The notes: generated by a model not told the origin, from the letters alone. A stretch of DNA of 64,000 nt from Lientehia sp934351765 (GCF_052118925.1 NZ_JBQKGG010000013.1:5512-69511); one strand, 5' to 3'; positions 25,883 to 35,115 are shown, numbered from the stretch's first letter. Numbers and translations: made by a program.

Positions 25883-26401
25883 ATGAAGATCGTTCTTTTG
25901 CTTGTAAGCACATCAGCTGTATTTATTTTTGGCTATTTTCTGATGAAAAAGCTGGATGCTTTTCTGGAAAACAATTGGAATGGGCAGGATCATCTCCTGA
26001 CTTACGATGAAAACAGTTTGCGAATTGGTTTTTCTAACCCCTTCATAGCAGACAGCCTCTCAGATGTTTTCGAAGCTTACGGAAAACAGCATCCGGATGT
26101 CTCTATCCATATTCTCAGCGGGGAAGACTGGGAGCTATGCGAAGAACTGGAAATGCACAGATTGGATATGATTTTTTTACCGGAAAATACCATTGTATCA
26201 GAAATGACTCTTTATCATGCACGGACGCTATTTCTTTGCTGCTCCCCGGTTCTGATGAAATATACTGACTTGCCCATTGACCCGATCACCCAGAATCCCA
26301 TTACGCAAAAAGCACTGTGGAGGAATTCGGAAAAATCATCCGTAATCAATTCTTTTGCCGGATACCTGAACCGATTTGCCGTAAATCAGTCGCAGATGTA
26401 A
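25883..26401 (+). CDS. Membrane-anchored LysR-sensor-like protein between kdpC and kdpD
   Basis: A 172-residue protein. Residues 1-22 are an uncleaved signal anchor, then about 20 linker residues, then a segment (RIGFSNPFIADSLSDVFEAYGKQ and HPDVSIHILSGE, LEMHRLDMIFLPE) whose pattern matches the first half of LysR-type effector-binding domains (the type-2 periplasmic-binding fold). There is no helix-turn-helix. The chain stops after about one lobe. AGGAGG... GGAGGTAAGCCC precedes ATG. Its place between the pump genes and kdpDE suggests a sensing or modulating role for the KdpD signalling system. The fold assignment is by eye and the function is not known. Confidence 0.6.
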   Translation: MKIVLLLVSTSAVFIFGYFLMKKLDAFLENNWNGQDHLLTYDENSLRIGFSNPFIADSLSDVFEAYGKQHPDVSIHILSGEDWELCEELEMHRLDMIFLPENTIVSEMTLYHARTLFLCCSPVLMKYTDLPIDPITQNPITQKALWRNSEKSSVINSFAGYLNRFAVNQSQM

Positions 26402-26415
26402 ATGTTGATCTTGTG

Positions 26416-26424
26416 TGTTATAAT
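26416..26424 (+). promoter_or_regulatory. Extended -10 promoter ahead of kdpD
   Basis: TGT directly followed by TATAAT; no good -35 at 17 bases. It would allow kdpDE to be made without the pump genes. A short palindrome (agagcgctct) lies 10 bases downstream. Confidence 0.5.
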
Positions 26425-26473
26425 GGAAAAAGAGAGAGCGCTCTTACTTAAATGACGGATAGGAAGGGATAAA

Positions 26474-29167
26474 ATGGAACTGCCAAGACAAAATCCGGAT
26501 CAGCTTCTTCGTGCGATTTGCAGCAATACATCCACTAAGAAGCAGGGAAAACTTAAAATCTTTTTCGGCTATGCCGCAGGTGTCGGAAAGACCTATGCGA
26601 TGCTTCAAGCGGCTCATCAAGCCAAAGAGCGTGGCGTCGATGTGGTTGCCGGTTACATAGAGCCCCATGCCCGGCCTCAGACTTTGGCACTTCTGGACGG
26701 TCTGGAGCAGCTCCCGGTGAAGCAAATTGCCTATGAGGGAATGATGCTTTGTGAATTTGATATTGACGCCGCGTTAAAACGGAAGCCTCAGCTCATTTTG
26801 ATTGATGAGTATGCCCATACCAATGCAAAAGGCAGCCGCCACACGAAGCGGTATCAGGATGTGCAGGAACTACTGAACGCCGGAATGGACGTCTATACGA
26901 CGGTCAATGTCCAACATATCGAGAGTCTTAACGATACTGTGGCCTCCATCACCGGCATTCTTGTGCGGGAGCGTATTCCGGATTCCGCCTTTGATCAGGC
27001 GGATCAGGTGGAACTGGTGGATATTGAACCTGCGGAGTTGTTAGAACGACTGGCAAGTGGAAATGTGTACCGGGAGGATCAGGCGCAGCGAGCCATTGTT
27101 AATTTCTTCACGGTTGAAAATCTGACTGCATTACGGGAAATTGCCCTTCGCCGGTGCGCCGACCGGGTAAATCTGCTGACAGAACGAGCCAGAGTACAGA
27201 GCCGGGGTGATTACCATACAGACGAGCGCATTCTGGCATGTCTTTCCTCATCGCCATCCAACGCAAAAATCATCCGGACTGCTGCCAGAATGGCAAGAGC
27301 ATTCCGAGGAACATTTACCGCCCTTTATGTGGAAACACCCAACACAGCATCGATGAGTGACGAAGATAAAAAGCGGCTGCAATACAATAAACGGTTGGCT
27401 CAGCAGCTTGGCGCTACGATAGAGACATGTTATGGCGATGACGTGCCTTATCAAATTGCAGAATTTTCCCGTCTTTCCGGTATCTCCAAAATCGTAATCG
27501 GACGTAGTACTATTACACGAAAGAATTTCTTCAGCAAGCCTACCTTGACAGAACGCCTGATTTCCAGCGCACCGAATTTGGATATTCATGTGATCCCGGA
27601 CGCCAGCACAGGTTCCGGTTATCAGGAAAAAAAGAAAAAGGCACAGATCGAAACAATGCCCCTGCGGGATGTTCTGAAAAGTATACTCGTATTGCTGGCA
27701 GCTACACTCATTGGCTGTAGTTTTGATGCCTTGGGTTTCACAGAGAGTAATATTGTTGCAGTCTACATATTAGGCGTACTTGTGACCGCCGTGATCACAT
27801 CCAACCGCCTATGCGGGATTCTGACCTCGATTGTCAGCGTGTTGGTATTCAATTTCTTTTTTACCACTCCGAGACTGACATTTCACTTTGACGATCCGAA
27901 CTATATTGTTACCTTTAGCATTATGTTTACGGCAACGTTGCTCTCCGGCTCTCTTGCTACCCGGCTGAAAGAAAATGCAAAACAATCTGCCCATACAGCT
28001 TACCGTACAAAGATTCTCTTTGAAACCAATCAGCTTCTGCAAAAAGAGCAGGATGAGAATGCGGTGATCACCGTTACAGCAGAGCAGCTCATGAAGCTGC
28101 TGAAAAAAGATATCATCGTCTACCAGTCTAACGGTAAAGAGCTTGCCGCCCCCAATATTTTTCGTACTATTCATAGCACTCAAGAGTGTTTGATTTCTGA
28201 GAATGAGAAAGCAGTCGCCGATTGGGTCTTCCGAAACAACAAGCATGCAGGGGCAACAACCGATACTTTATCCAGCGCAAAGTGTCTATACCTTGCGATT
28301 CGAGTTAACCAGCATGTATACGGAGTAGCCGGCGTTGCTGTGAACGGCATTCCGTTGGACTCTTTTGAAAACAGCGTGCTGCTTTCTATTCTTGGCGAAT
28401 GCGCCTTGGCACTCGAAAATATCAAAAATGCCAGAGAGAAGAAAGAGGCGGCTGTCCTGGCAGAAAATGAACAGCTCCGTGCCAACCTGCTGCGGGCAAT
28501 CTCTCATGATCTTCGGACTCCTTTGACAGCAATTGCCGGCAACGCAGGAAATTTGCTTGCAAATTATAAAAAGATGGACGATTCGCTAAAGGAGCAAACC
28601 TTTACTGATATTTATGACGATTCCATGTGGTTGATCAATCTGGTCGAAAATCTGTTGGCAATCACACGAATTGAAGGCAAACAGGTCAATCTTACCCGGA
28701 GTATCGAACTCATGGATGAGGTAGTTTCCGAAGCTCTGAAGCATATCAACAGAAAAAGCAAAGAGTACACGATTCGTGTGACCAGCACCAAAGACTTCAT
28801 CCTTGCCCACATTGACGCTAAGCTGATCGTTCAGGTGATTATCAATTTAGTGGACAACGCCATCAAATATACCCCTGCCGGTTCAGTAATTGAAATACAC
28901 ACCGATCAGAAGGATCAATGGGTCACAGTTTCTGTTTCCGACAACGGCCCGGGGATTCCCGATGCGCAGAAGCCCCATATTTTCGACATGTTTTATAGTG
29001 GAGCCAATAAAGTGATCGACAGCCGCAGAAGCCTTGGATTAGGCCTGTCCCTCTGTAAATCTATTGTGACTGCCCATGGCGGCACAATCTCCGTATCAGA
29101 CAATCAGCCAAATGGCTCTGTATTTACATTTACATTACCCGCCGGGGAGGTAGAACTTCATGAATAA
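26474..29167 (+). CDS. kdpD: Sensor histidine kinase KdpD
   Basis: An 897-residue complete KdpD. The N-terminal domain has Walker A GYAAGVGKTYAML (about residue 33-45) and LILIDEYAHTNAKGSRHTKR. A UspA-like domain covers about 250-370. Four membrane helices lie between 395 and 490, followed by a GAF-like region. HisKA has ISHDLRTPLTAIAGNAGN (His near 678), and the ATPase domain has NLVDNAIKYTP and GLGLSLCKSIV. It senses potassium limitation, turgor or, in Firmicutes, c-di-AMP through the UspA domain. The USP Ser/Thr and glycine pattern is only partly kept (KIVIGRSTITRKN). It overlaps kdpE by eight bases. Confidence 0.96.
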   Translation: MELPRQNPDQLLRAICSNTSTKKQGKLKIFFGYAAGVGKTYAMLQAAHQAKERGVDVVAGYIEPHARPQTLALLDGLEQLPVKQIAYEGMMLCEFDIDAALKRKPQLILIDEYAHTNAKGSRHTKRYQDVQELLNAGMDVYTTVNVQHIESLNDTVASITGILVRERIPDSAFDQADQVELVDIEPAELLERLASGNVYREDQAQRAIVNFFTVENLTALREIALRRCADRVNLLTERARVQSRGDYHTDERILACLSSSPSNAKIIRTAARMARAFRGTFTALYVETPNTASMSDEDKKRLQYNKRLAQQLGATIETCYGDDVPYQIAEFSRLSGISKIVIGRSTITRKNFFSKPTLTERLISSAPNLDIHVIPDASTGSGYQEKKKKAQIETMPLRDVLKSILVLLAATLIGCSFDALGFTESNIVAVYILGVLVTAVITSNRLCGILTSIVSVLVFNFFFTTPRLTFHFDDPNYIVTFSIMFTATLLSGSLATRLKENAKQSAHTAYRTKILFETNQLLQKEQDENAVITVTAEQLMKLLKKDIIVYQSNGKELAAPNIFRTIHSTQECLISENEKAVADWVFRNNKHAGATTDTLSSAKCLYLAIRVNQHVYGVAGVAVNGIPLDSFENSVLLSILGECALALENIKNAREKKEAAVLAENEQLRANLLRAISHDLRTPLTAIAGNAGNLLANYKKMDDSLKEQTFTDIYDDSMWLINLVENLLAITRIEGKQVNLTRSIELMDEVVSEALKHINRKSKEYTIRVTSTKDFILAHIDAKLIVQVIINLVDNAIKYTPAGSVIEIHTDQKDQWVTVSVSDNGPGIPDAQKPHIFDMFYSGANKVIDSRRSLGLGLSLCKSIVTAHGGTISVSDNQPNGSVFTFTLPAGEVELHE

Positions 29168-29861
29168 ACCTTTGATATTAGTGGTTGAGGATGACCTGTC
29201 TGTACGAAATCTCATTACAACCACTTTAAAAACAAATGATTATCGTTATATAGCAGCACCGAATGGTTCAACAGCCATTATGGAGGCCACATCGCACAAT
29301 CCTGAAATCATCTTACTGGATTTGGGGCTGCCGGATATGGATGGCGTTCAGGTCATTCAAACAGTTCGCTCCTGGTCCAATGTCCCGATTATTGTAATAA
29401 GCGCCCGCAGCGAGGATAATGATAAAATCCAGGCGCTGGATGCCGGGGCGGATGATTATTTGACAAAGCCTTTTTCCGTAGAAGAACTATTGGCCCGACT
29501 TCGGGTAACTCAGCGCAGACTCGCCCTGATGACAGCGGAAATGGTAACCGCCAGTTCTGTATTTGTGAATGGTGAGCTGAAGGTGGATTATGCTGGGGGA
29601 TGTGCTTATCTTGGAGAATCCGAACTGCACCTGACGCCTATCGAATATAAGCTTTTGTGCCTGCTGTCCAAAAATGTTGGCAAGGTACTAACCCATACTT
29701 TTCTCACGCAAAATATCTGGGGGCGCAGTTGGGATAATGATGTCGCTTCCCTGCGGGTATTTATGGCGACATTGCGGAAAAAGCTGGAACCAACAGACGA
29801 ATCTCCACAATACATCCAAACACATATCGGTGTGGGTTACCGCATGATAAAAGTAGAATAA
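29160..29861 (+). CDS. kdpE: Response regulator KdpE
   Basis: A 233-residue OmpR-class regulator with receiver motifs VEDD, phospho-Asp in ILLDLGLPD, ISARSED, LTKPF and a C-terminal winged helix (LTPIEYKLLCLL ... GVGYRMIK). Translation is coupled to kdpD through an eight-base overlap; GGGGAGG lies within the kdpD end. It should activate the kdp promoter when phosphorylated. Confidence 0.95.
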   Translation: MNKPLILVVEDDLSVRNLITTTLKTNDYRYIAAPNGSTAIMEATSHNPEIILLDLGLPDMDGVQVIQTVRSWSNVPIIVISARSEDNDKIQALDAGADDYLTKPFSVEELLARLRVTQRRLALMTAEMVTASSVFVNGELKVDYAGGCAYLGESELHLTPIEYKLLCLLSKNVGKVLTHTFLTQNIWGRSWDNDVASLRVFMATLRKKLEPTDESPQYIQTHIGVGYRMIKVE

Positions 29862-29885
29862 TGCTATGTGTTCGTCCTGAATTTT

Positions 29886-30012
29886 TCAATGTTGCTCACA
29901 TTTTAGCTTCTGCACGACCTGCTCATCCGTATATTCGTGGAGCAGTATGGATACTTCCCATTTGCTTTCAGGCTTGATAAGCGGGTTGTGCTTATCTGAC
30001 GTTCGGAACACA
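29886..30012 (-). pseudogene. Possible 3' remnant of an unidentified gene
   Basis: The minus strand carries an open stretch of about 40 codons with good codon character ending at TGA 29888 (it contains KWEVSILLHEYTDEQVVQKL). No start or ribosome site is present. It reads like the end of a larger lost protein, perhaps of mobile-element origin. Weak evidence. Confidence 0.25.
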
Positions 30013-30046
30013 GCTTAAAATTTTTGAAAAAAATATTAAAAAAGGC

Positions 30047-30075
30047 TTGCATTTTCCCGAAACATGATATATAAT
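30047..30075 (+). promoter_or_regulatory. Promoter of tRNA-Lys
   Basis: TTGCAT (30047-30052), 17 bases, TATAAT (30070-30075), 45 bases ahead of the tRNA. Confidence 0.8.
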
Positions 30076-30119
30076 GATTTTCGTGCTCAGGAAACACACC
30101 GAAGCACACAACAGAATAT

Positions 30120-30192
30120 GCGCTTCTAGCTCAGTTGGTAGAGCACCTGACTCTTAATCAGGGTGTCCAGGGTTCGAGCCCCTGGAGGCGCA
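30120..30192 (+). tRNA. tRNA-Lys (anticodon CTT)
   Basis: A 73-base cloverleaf. The acceptor stem is GCGCTTC/GAGGCGC with one G-U. The D-arm contains AGCTCAGTTGGTAGAGC. The anticodon stem CCTGA/TCAGG encloses loop CTCTTAA, so the anticodon is CTT. The T-arm is CAGGG/CCCTG with loop TTCGAGC. The discriminator base is A. CCA is not encoded. Confidence 0.97.
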
Positions 30193-30199
30193 CGCAAAG

Positions 30200-30240
30200 C
30201 ACTGTTTTCGATGAAATGACATCGGGGACGGTGTTTTTTT
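30200..30240 (+). terminator. Terminator of tRNA-Lys
   Basis: A 14-bp stem with several G-U pairs (30200-30213 with 30220-30233) around a six-base loop, followed by seven T. Confidence 0.85.
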
Positions 30241-30323
30241 GTGCCCACAGTTCCGAGCGTCATCGAAAAATCCATGTGCACCACGCAAATTTATTTGCTG
30301 TGGTGTATATGGACTTTTCGGAG

Positions 30324-30433
30324 AATGGGCGGAACGCCCATTCAGCCTCAGGCAACGCCGCAAGAGCTAACCGCTCAATGCGGCGGCAGACAGCGCTGCT
30401 GGCTGGGCTGAGGCCTGACGCTCTGATTCCGGG
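30324..30433. repeat. Structured intergenic repeat, copy 1
   Basis: It begins with a perfect hairpin gaatgggcg-gaa-cgcccattc, then cagcctcag, inner inverted repeats (gccgc/gcggc, cagcgctg) and closing ctgaggcctg. The first 26 bases match copies at 38182 and 38306 (gcggaacgcccat, cagcctcag). The inner arms differ in sequence but keep the pairing plan. Confidence 0.7.
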
Positions 30434-30440
30434 TCATTAA

Positions 30441-30475
30441 AACGGGGAGCAGCGCCATACACGCTGCTCCCCGTT
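30441..30475 (-). terminator. Terminator of the oleate hydratase gene
   Basis: A perfect 14-bp stem, AACGGGGAGCAGCG with its complement, seven-base loop. On the minus strand it is followed by TTTTAATG and lies five bases beyond the stop codon. Confidence 0.85.
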
Positions 30476-30480
30476 CCTTT

Positions 30481-32274
30481 CTATTTCACCAATCCGCTTT
30501 CTTTTAATAAAATCTCCAGATCGGTTCCCTTTATCTTTTTCAGTGCAATCTTTAATGCCTCTCGCTCCATCAGGGACAGGTCGGCTTCTGCCAGGGGCTT
30601 TTTGTCGATGGCGTAATAGCAGGCCCGCAGAAGCTCCCGCACATCGTACTTGCTGCCCCAGACCTCCGGTACGCCGCGGTCAACATCCAGCAGTGTATAA
30701 ACTGCTTCCATACCGGTTCTCATGGAATATTCGGTTGTGAAGATGGTGTCGCGGGGCGTCTCGGCGAACTGGCCGATGAACGCAAAGTTTACAGCGCCGT
30801 CCGGTACAACATGAGGCCGGTCCTCATTCTTTCTGGGCTGGAAGAACGCGTTGATATAAGGCATGAAACAGGTGGTCGTATTGCAGGCGTTTTTCGCCAG
30901 ATCTGCGATCTCCGCTTCCGGAACTCCGATATGATACAGCCACTCGCTGCAAACCTCCTCACCGGTGCAGTCCCGCATTGCCTTCTTCACATAATTGCCT
31001 TCCTTGTTGGTATTCAGGGCATAAAGCCAGATCAGCACCATGTTCTTATCCTGGGACTTGAACTGGGGCTGGCGGTTGATGGTCCAGGAAAGATACCAGT
31101 TTTCCGTGCTGTCCTTGACCGTCACAATTCCTCCGGTGGTCACCCTTCCGCTTCGGGGATCACGCTTGCAGATATCCATGATATGCTTTATGATCCGCTC
31201 ATCGGAGGTTGCCACCGTTGCACTCATCCAGTTTGTCGCATCAATGTCATTGCAGAACGCCTCCGGATTTCCAAAGGATCCGTCCGATGCCTGGGCCGCA
31301 ATGGCCTTCCACATATCCCAGGATTCACCACAGCCGTTCTTTAATCCGCTGAGATCCGGTGCATGGTTCTGGTCGCCATAGCAGGAGGAATCAGTACAGC
31401 AGCCGTTGGTGATGAACACCAGATCATTCTCCGTCAGATCAATGGTCTGCTGCGTTCCGCACTTCTCATACACGATCTGCTTTGCGGTCTTTTTGCTGCC
31501 CTCGGTCTCAAAGATTACATTTTTTACATCCATGCCGTATTCAATCTGAACACCATGTGCCTCCAGATACTTTACTAACGGCAGGATCATGCTCTCATAC
31601 TGGTTATATTTGGTGAACCGCAGTGCGCTGAAATCCGGAAGTCCATCGATGTGGTGCACATAACGGCAGAGATACCGCTTCATCTCCAGAGCACTGGACC
31701 AGCGCTGGAATGCGAACATGGTCTGCCAGTACAGCCAGAAATTGGTCTCCCAAAAGGAATCCGGCAGCACATCGGAGATTTTCTTATCCTCCAGCTCCTT
31801 CTCCGGAGTCATAAACAGCCTAGAGAGTGCCATGGCTGATTTCTTATCCAGGTTAAACTTCCGGTCGGTATGGGCATCCTGTCCGCGCCCCACAGTTGCA
31901 CGGCAGAGGGAATAATTGGGATCATGCTTGTTGAGCCAGTAATACTCGTCCAGCACCGAAACGCCCGGTGTTTCGATGGACGGCACATCGCGGAATGTAT
32001 CCCACATAACCTCAAAATGGTTGTCCATCTCGCGGCCGCCTCTCATGAAAAAGCCCTTTGTCACATCCTTGCGTCCATCACAGCTTCCTCCTGCCAGCTC
32101 CAGCTTTTCAAGAAGATGGATCTTTTCTCCTTTCATCTGCCCGTCACGGACCAGATAAAACGCTGCAGTCAGGCCTGCAAGTCCGGTTCCGATGATATAT
32201 GCTGATTTTTTATCGACATCCTTCGGCTTTTCGGGATGTGCGAAAGCTTCATATGTTCCTGCGGAATAATACAT
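30481..32274 (-). CDS. ohyA: Oleate hydratase (MCRA family flavoprotein)
   Basis: A 597-residue FAD-dependent enzyme that adds water across the cis-9 bond of oleic or linoleic acid to give 10-hydroxy fatty acids, a detoxification step in gut anaerobes. The dinucleotide motif is AYIIGTGLAGLTAAFYLV (residues about 25-42), with the FAD contact LLEKLELAGGSCDG, the catalytic acid region GGREMDNHFEVMWDTF and the substrate-entry motif SSALEMKRY. Length agrees with the family. Start ATG 32274 has AGGAGG. It has its own promoter and terminator, so it is monocistronic. Confidence 0.96.
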   Translation of the reverse strand: MYYSAGTYEAFAHPEKPKDVDKKSAYIIGTGLAGLTAAFYLVRDGQMKGEKIHLLEKLELAGGSCDGRKDVTKGFFMRGGREMDNHFEVMWDTFRDVPSIETPGVSVLDEYYWLNKHDPNYSLCRATVGRGQDAHTDRKFNLDKKSAMALSRLFMTPEKELEDKKISDVLPDSFWETNFWLYWQTMFAFQRWSSALEMKRYLCRYVHHIDGLPDFSALRFTKYNQYESMILPLVKYLEAHGVQIEYGMDVKNVIFETEGSKKTAKQIVYEKCGTQQTIDLTENDLVFITNGCCTDSSCYGDQNHAPDLSGLKNGCGESWDMWKAIAAQASDGSFGNPEAFCNDIDATNWMSATVATSDERIIKHIMDICKRDPRSGRVTTGGIVTVKDSTENWYLSWTINRQPQFKSQDKNMVLIWLYALNTNKEGNYVKKAMRDCTGEEVCSEWLYHIGVPEAEIADLAKNACNTTTCFMPYINAFFQPRKNEDRPHVVPDGAVNFAFIGQFAETPRDTIFTTEYSMRTGMEAVYTLLDVDRGVPEVWGSKYDVRELLRACYYAIDKKPLAEADLSLMEREALKIALKKIKGTDLEILLKESGLVK

Positions 32275-32327
32275 AGCGAAAACCTCCTGTCATCTGATAC
32301 TGTCGTTTCGTTTTTGTTTATGCCCTT

Positions 32328-32333
32328 ATTATA
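32328..32333 (-). promoter_or_regulatory. -10 box of the oleate hydratase promoter
   Basis: TATAAT on the minus strand, about 50 bases before the start; the region 17 bases upstream is a poor -35. Confidence 0.5.
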
Positions 32334-32360
32334 TCCGCATTCCCGATCTTTACCACAGAC

Positions 32361-32399
32361 AGAAAAAGCTCCGTGCCGGAAAATCGGACACAGAGCTTT
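32361..32399 (-). terminator. Terminator of the trmB transcript
   Basis: AAAGCTC/GAGCTTT outer stem with an inner GTGCCG/CGGACAC-type stem, followed on the minus strand by TTTTTCTG. Confidence 0.75.
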
Positions 32400-32502
32400 C
32401 AGTGTGTAATTTTTGAACATTTTTCACGAAATGCCCAAAGAACAGGTCTGAGACGGAAGCTTCTCCGCCCCTCCTGACGGTTCATGGAACAGCAGGGGCT
32501 TC

Positions 32503-32643
32503 CTACCGGCAGCCGCAGCCGCCATCCAGGATCCGGTTTACCTCATCCAGCGCCCGCTTGATCCTCATGGCCCGCCGGTTCAGCTCCCGCTTATTGTAAC
32601 AGATAAAAAACAGCTTTTCCTTTAAACAGCGTCTGTGCTTCAT
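32503..32643 (-). CDS. Small basic hypothetical protein behind trmB
   Basis: A 46-residue frame from ATG 32643 with GGGAG nine bases upstream, 31 bp behind trmB and before the shared terminator. The sequence is helical and strongly basic, ending in GGCGCR. Codon character is coding-like and there is no competing frame. I do not recognise it. Confidence 0.45.
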   Translation of the reverse strand: MKHRRCLKEKLFFICYNKRELNRRAMRIKRALDEVNRILDGGCGCR

Positions 32644-32674
32644 GATACGCTCCCGAAGCAGCTTTCTTCTTATC

Positions 32675-33409
32675 TTATGCAGTCGGCTGCTTTGCGGTCA
32701 GCTTGCAGATGGGCTGGCCTTTTTCCGAAAATTTCCGCTCATACTCCGTCATAACATTTCCTGCGCAAAGCTCCGGATCATGATGAAGATCGAATGTATG
32801 GGAGAGAAGCCGCCAGCCGCTCTCCTGCACCGATTCCAGCGAAAAATCAAACAGCGGCCGGTTGTCGGTCTTGAATTCCAGAAGCCCCTCCGGCGCCAGA
32901 TAGGATCGATAACGTGCCAGGAACGCCGGTGAGGTTAGGCGGCGCTTGGCATGACGGGCCTTGGGCCAGGGATCGGAAAAGTTTAAATAGATCCGCTCCA
33001 CCTCGCCCGGAGCAAAAACCTGATCCAGATATTCCGCCGGCATATTTAACAACCGCAGATTGGGAAGCGTCATCGTCTCCGCGGCAGGTCTGCATTCCTC
33101 CGCCGGATCAGTCTCTGTCCTGTCCGGTGTTTCCACCGTGTTTTCGCACTCTCCTGCCTTTTCCTCCAGTTTCTGGACGGCACGCACCAGCACGCTGGCA
33201 TACATCTCAATCCCCACATAGTTGATATCCGGGTTCTGCTTCGCCAGTGTCAGAAGAAAAATCCCCTTTCCCATACCGATCTCGATCCGGATCGGATGAT
33301 CGTTTCCAAATACCTTGTTCCAGCCACCCTTATGCTCCTGCGGCGTTTCTATTACATAGACGCTTTCTGCCAGCTCCTCCCTGGCTCCTTTCACGTTTCT
33401 CAGTCTCAT
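32675..33409 (-). CDS. trmB: tRNA (guanine-N7-)-methyltransferase
   Basis: A 244-residue enzyme from ATG 33409 (GAGGAAAATGTC upstream; a more distal in-frame start has no site). It methylates G46 in the tRNA variable loop. SAM-binding motif IRIEIGMGKGIFLLTLA; catalytic motif NFSDPWPKARHAKRRLT; FKTDNRPLF and TEYERKF at the end. Between residues about 84 and 118 there is an acidic 35-residue insertion (with two Cys) that TrmB proteins normally lack; it should lie on the surface. Confidence 0.93.
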   Translation of the reverse strand: MRLRNVKGAREELAESVYVIETPQEHKGGWNKVFGNDHPIRIEIGMGKGIFLLTLAKQNPDINYVGIEMYASVLVRAVQKLEEKAGECENTVETPDRTETDPAEECRPAAETMTLPNLRLLNMPAEYLDQVFAPGEVERIYLNFSDPWPKARHAKRRLTSPAFLARYRSYLAPEGLLEFKTDNRPLFDFSLESVQESGWRLLSHTFDLHHDPELCAGNVMTEYERKFSEKGQPICKLTAKQPTA

Positions 33410-33474
33410 GTGACATTTTCCTCGCATTTTCCCGTTTTCAGGCCTCCAAACTCCCACCGGATCCCCCGTTTGAC

Positions 33475-33503
33475 TTGCCAGAAGCCCGTTTTTCCATTAT
33501 AAT
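33475..33503 (+). promoter_or_regulatory. Promoter of the D,D-carboxypeptidase gene
   Basis: TTGCCA (33475-33480), 17 bases, TATAAT (33498-33503). Confidence 0.7.
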
Positions 33504-33629
33504 CTATTTCAAAAGCGGGGGCAACTCCCACCTGATACTTTCCAGGCTGACCGGACATTTTTTCTCTGAACCTGGTCCTGTCCTGCGCCGCCTATGTCTC
33601 CGCACCAAATCATAAAGGAGTCTATCAGC

Positions 33630-35075
33630 ATGAAATCAATCCGAAAACTGTTCTGCCTGCTGATCGCGGCAGTTTCTGTTTTTACTGCGGTTCCGGTTCT
33701 GGCATCGCAGGATTCCGGGGAGGAAGCATCACCCTCGACGCTTTCCCAGTGGCCGGAGGGACCTGTGCTCCAGGCGGAAGCAGGACTTCTCATGGACGCC
33801 CGCACCGGAACCGTTCTATTCAGCAAACACGGAGAACAGCGTATGTATCCGGCCAGCATCACCAAGCTTATGACCGCTCTGCTGGTTCTGGAAAACTGTT
33901 CCCTTGATGAAACCGTTACCTTTTCTCATGCAGCAGTTTACAGTATCGAAGCAGATTCCAGCCATATCGGTGTCCAGGAGGGAGAAGAGCTGACCGTGGA
34001 GCAATGTCTCTATGCCCTTCTCTTAAAATCCGCCAACGAGGTTGCCAACGGGCTGGCGGAGCATGTGGCCGGAAGCATGAGTGCCTTTGCCGAAATGATG
34101 AATAACCGCGCAGCTCAGATTGGCTGCACCGACACCCATTTCATCAACGCCAACGGGCTTCATGATGAGAACCATTACACCACTGCCCACGACATGGCCA
34201 GGATCATGCAGGCACTGGTGGACAACGAAACCTTTACCGCCATCTCCTCCGCAGACAAATATCAAATCCCGCCTACCAACAAAACAGCAGAAACCCGGTA
34301 TCTGAAGCAGACTCACAAGATGATGTGCGAATCGGATTACACCTATGAAGGCACCGTTTCCGGAAAAACCGGCTTCACACCGGAGGCCGGAAACACCCTC
34401 GTCACCTATGCAAAACGCGGTGACCTGGAGCTGATCGCCGTTTCCTTAAAATCCAACTGGAAGCATTATGATGATACCATCGCCATGTTCAACTACGGTT
34501 TTGAGCATTTCTCGGCCAGTGACATGAGCGGAAGCGCTGCTGCCCTGGAGGCCGTAAGGGAAGCGGTTCTGGCTCAGGCCGCACTGGACCCGGAAACCGG
34601 AACCCTTTCTCTTAACAGCGATAACTGGGCAGTTCTTCCAGACGGGATCACCGCAGACAGCCTCAATGCTGCCGTGACGCTGTTTCCCGCCAGCCAGCAG
34701 GCTTCCATGGATTCCACGACCATCGGAACCGTAGCATACCGCTATAATGGTGTCTGTCTCGGAACCGGAACCGTAAGCTTTTCGCCGGCTGCGAACTCGG
34801 GTTCCCAGACCCATGAAACCACACCGGAAACGCTCTCCGGCCCGGATACTCCCACTGTAAAAAGGAGCCGTTCCGGCTTTCCCGTCTGGCTCCTGGTCAT
34901 TCTGATTCTGTTGGTTCTGATCCTGCTTGTTCTTCTGATTCTGTATCTGCGTAACCGCAGCTCCCGAAACCACCGGGCAAACCGGATCTCACAGACAAAG
35001 CAGGCCTATAAAAAGCGCCGTCGGGGAACCCGGCACTATCTCAGCAAAAAGGACAGCTATATTGACCGAAAATAA
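33630..35075 (+). CDS. D-alanyl-D-alanine carboxypeptidase (DacA/PBP5-like, S11)
   Basis: A 481-residue protein from ATG 33630 (AAAGGAG ahead of it). Signal peptide residues 1-27 (ending VLASQ). Active-site motifs are PASITKLM (SxxK), KSANEVANG (SxN) and GKTGFTPEAGN (KTG). A C-terminal membrane helix follows at about 425-448 (WLLVILILLVLILLVLLILY), then a Lys/Arg-rich cytoplasmic tail. Most family members use an amphipathic helix as anchor; here it is a true membrane segment with a cytoplasmic end. It trims the terminal D-Ala of peptidoglycan stem peptides. Confidence 0.93.
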   Translation: MKSIRKLFCLLIAAVSVFTAVPVLASQDSGEEASPSTLSQWPEGPVLQAEAGLLMDARTGTVLFSKHGEQRMYPASITKLMTALLVLENCSLDETVTFSHAAVYSIEADSSHIGVQEGEELTVEQCLYALLLKSANEVANGLAEHVAGSMSAFAEMMNNRAAQIGCTDTHFINANGLHDENHYTTAHDMARIMQALVDNETFTAISSADKYQIPPTNKTAETRYLKQTHKMMCESDYTYEGTVSGKTGFTPEAGNTLVTYAKRGDLELIAVSLKSNWKHYDDTIAMFNYGFEHFSASDMSGSAAALEAVREAVLAQAALDPETGTLSLNSDNWAVLPDGITADSLNAAVTLFPASQQASMDSTTIGTVAYRYNGVCLGTGTVSFSPAANSGSQTHETTPETLSGPDTPTVKRSRSGFPVWLLVILILLVLILLVLLILYLRNRSSRNHRANRISQTKQAYKKRRRGTRHYLSKKDSYIDRK

Positions 35076-35115
35076 CTGGCTGATCCTGGCTCTTATTTCA
35101 TAACAGCATGAAACA

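Noticed and set aside
29886..30119. Integration of an island at tRNA-Lys with an attachment site
   Set aside because: I could not find a second copy of the tRNA 3' end in the window and no integrase gene is present.
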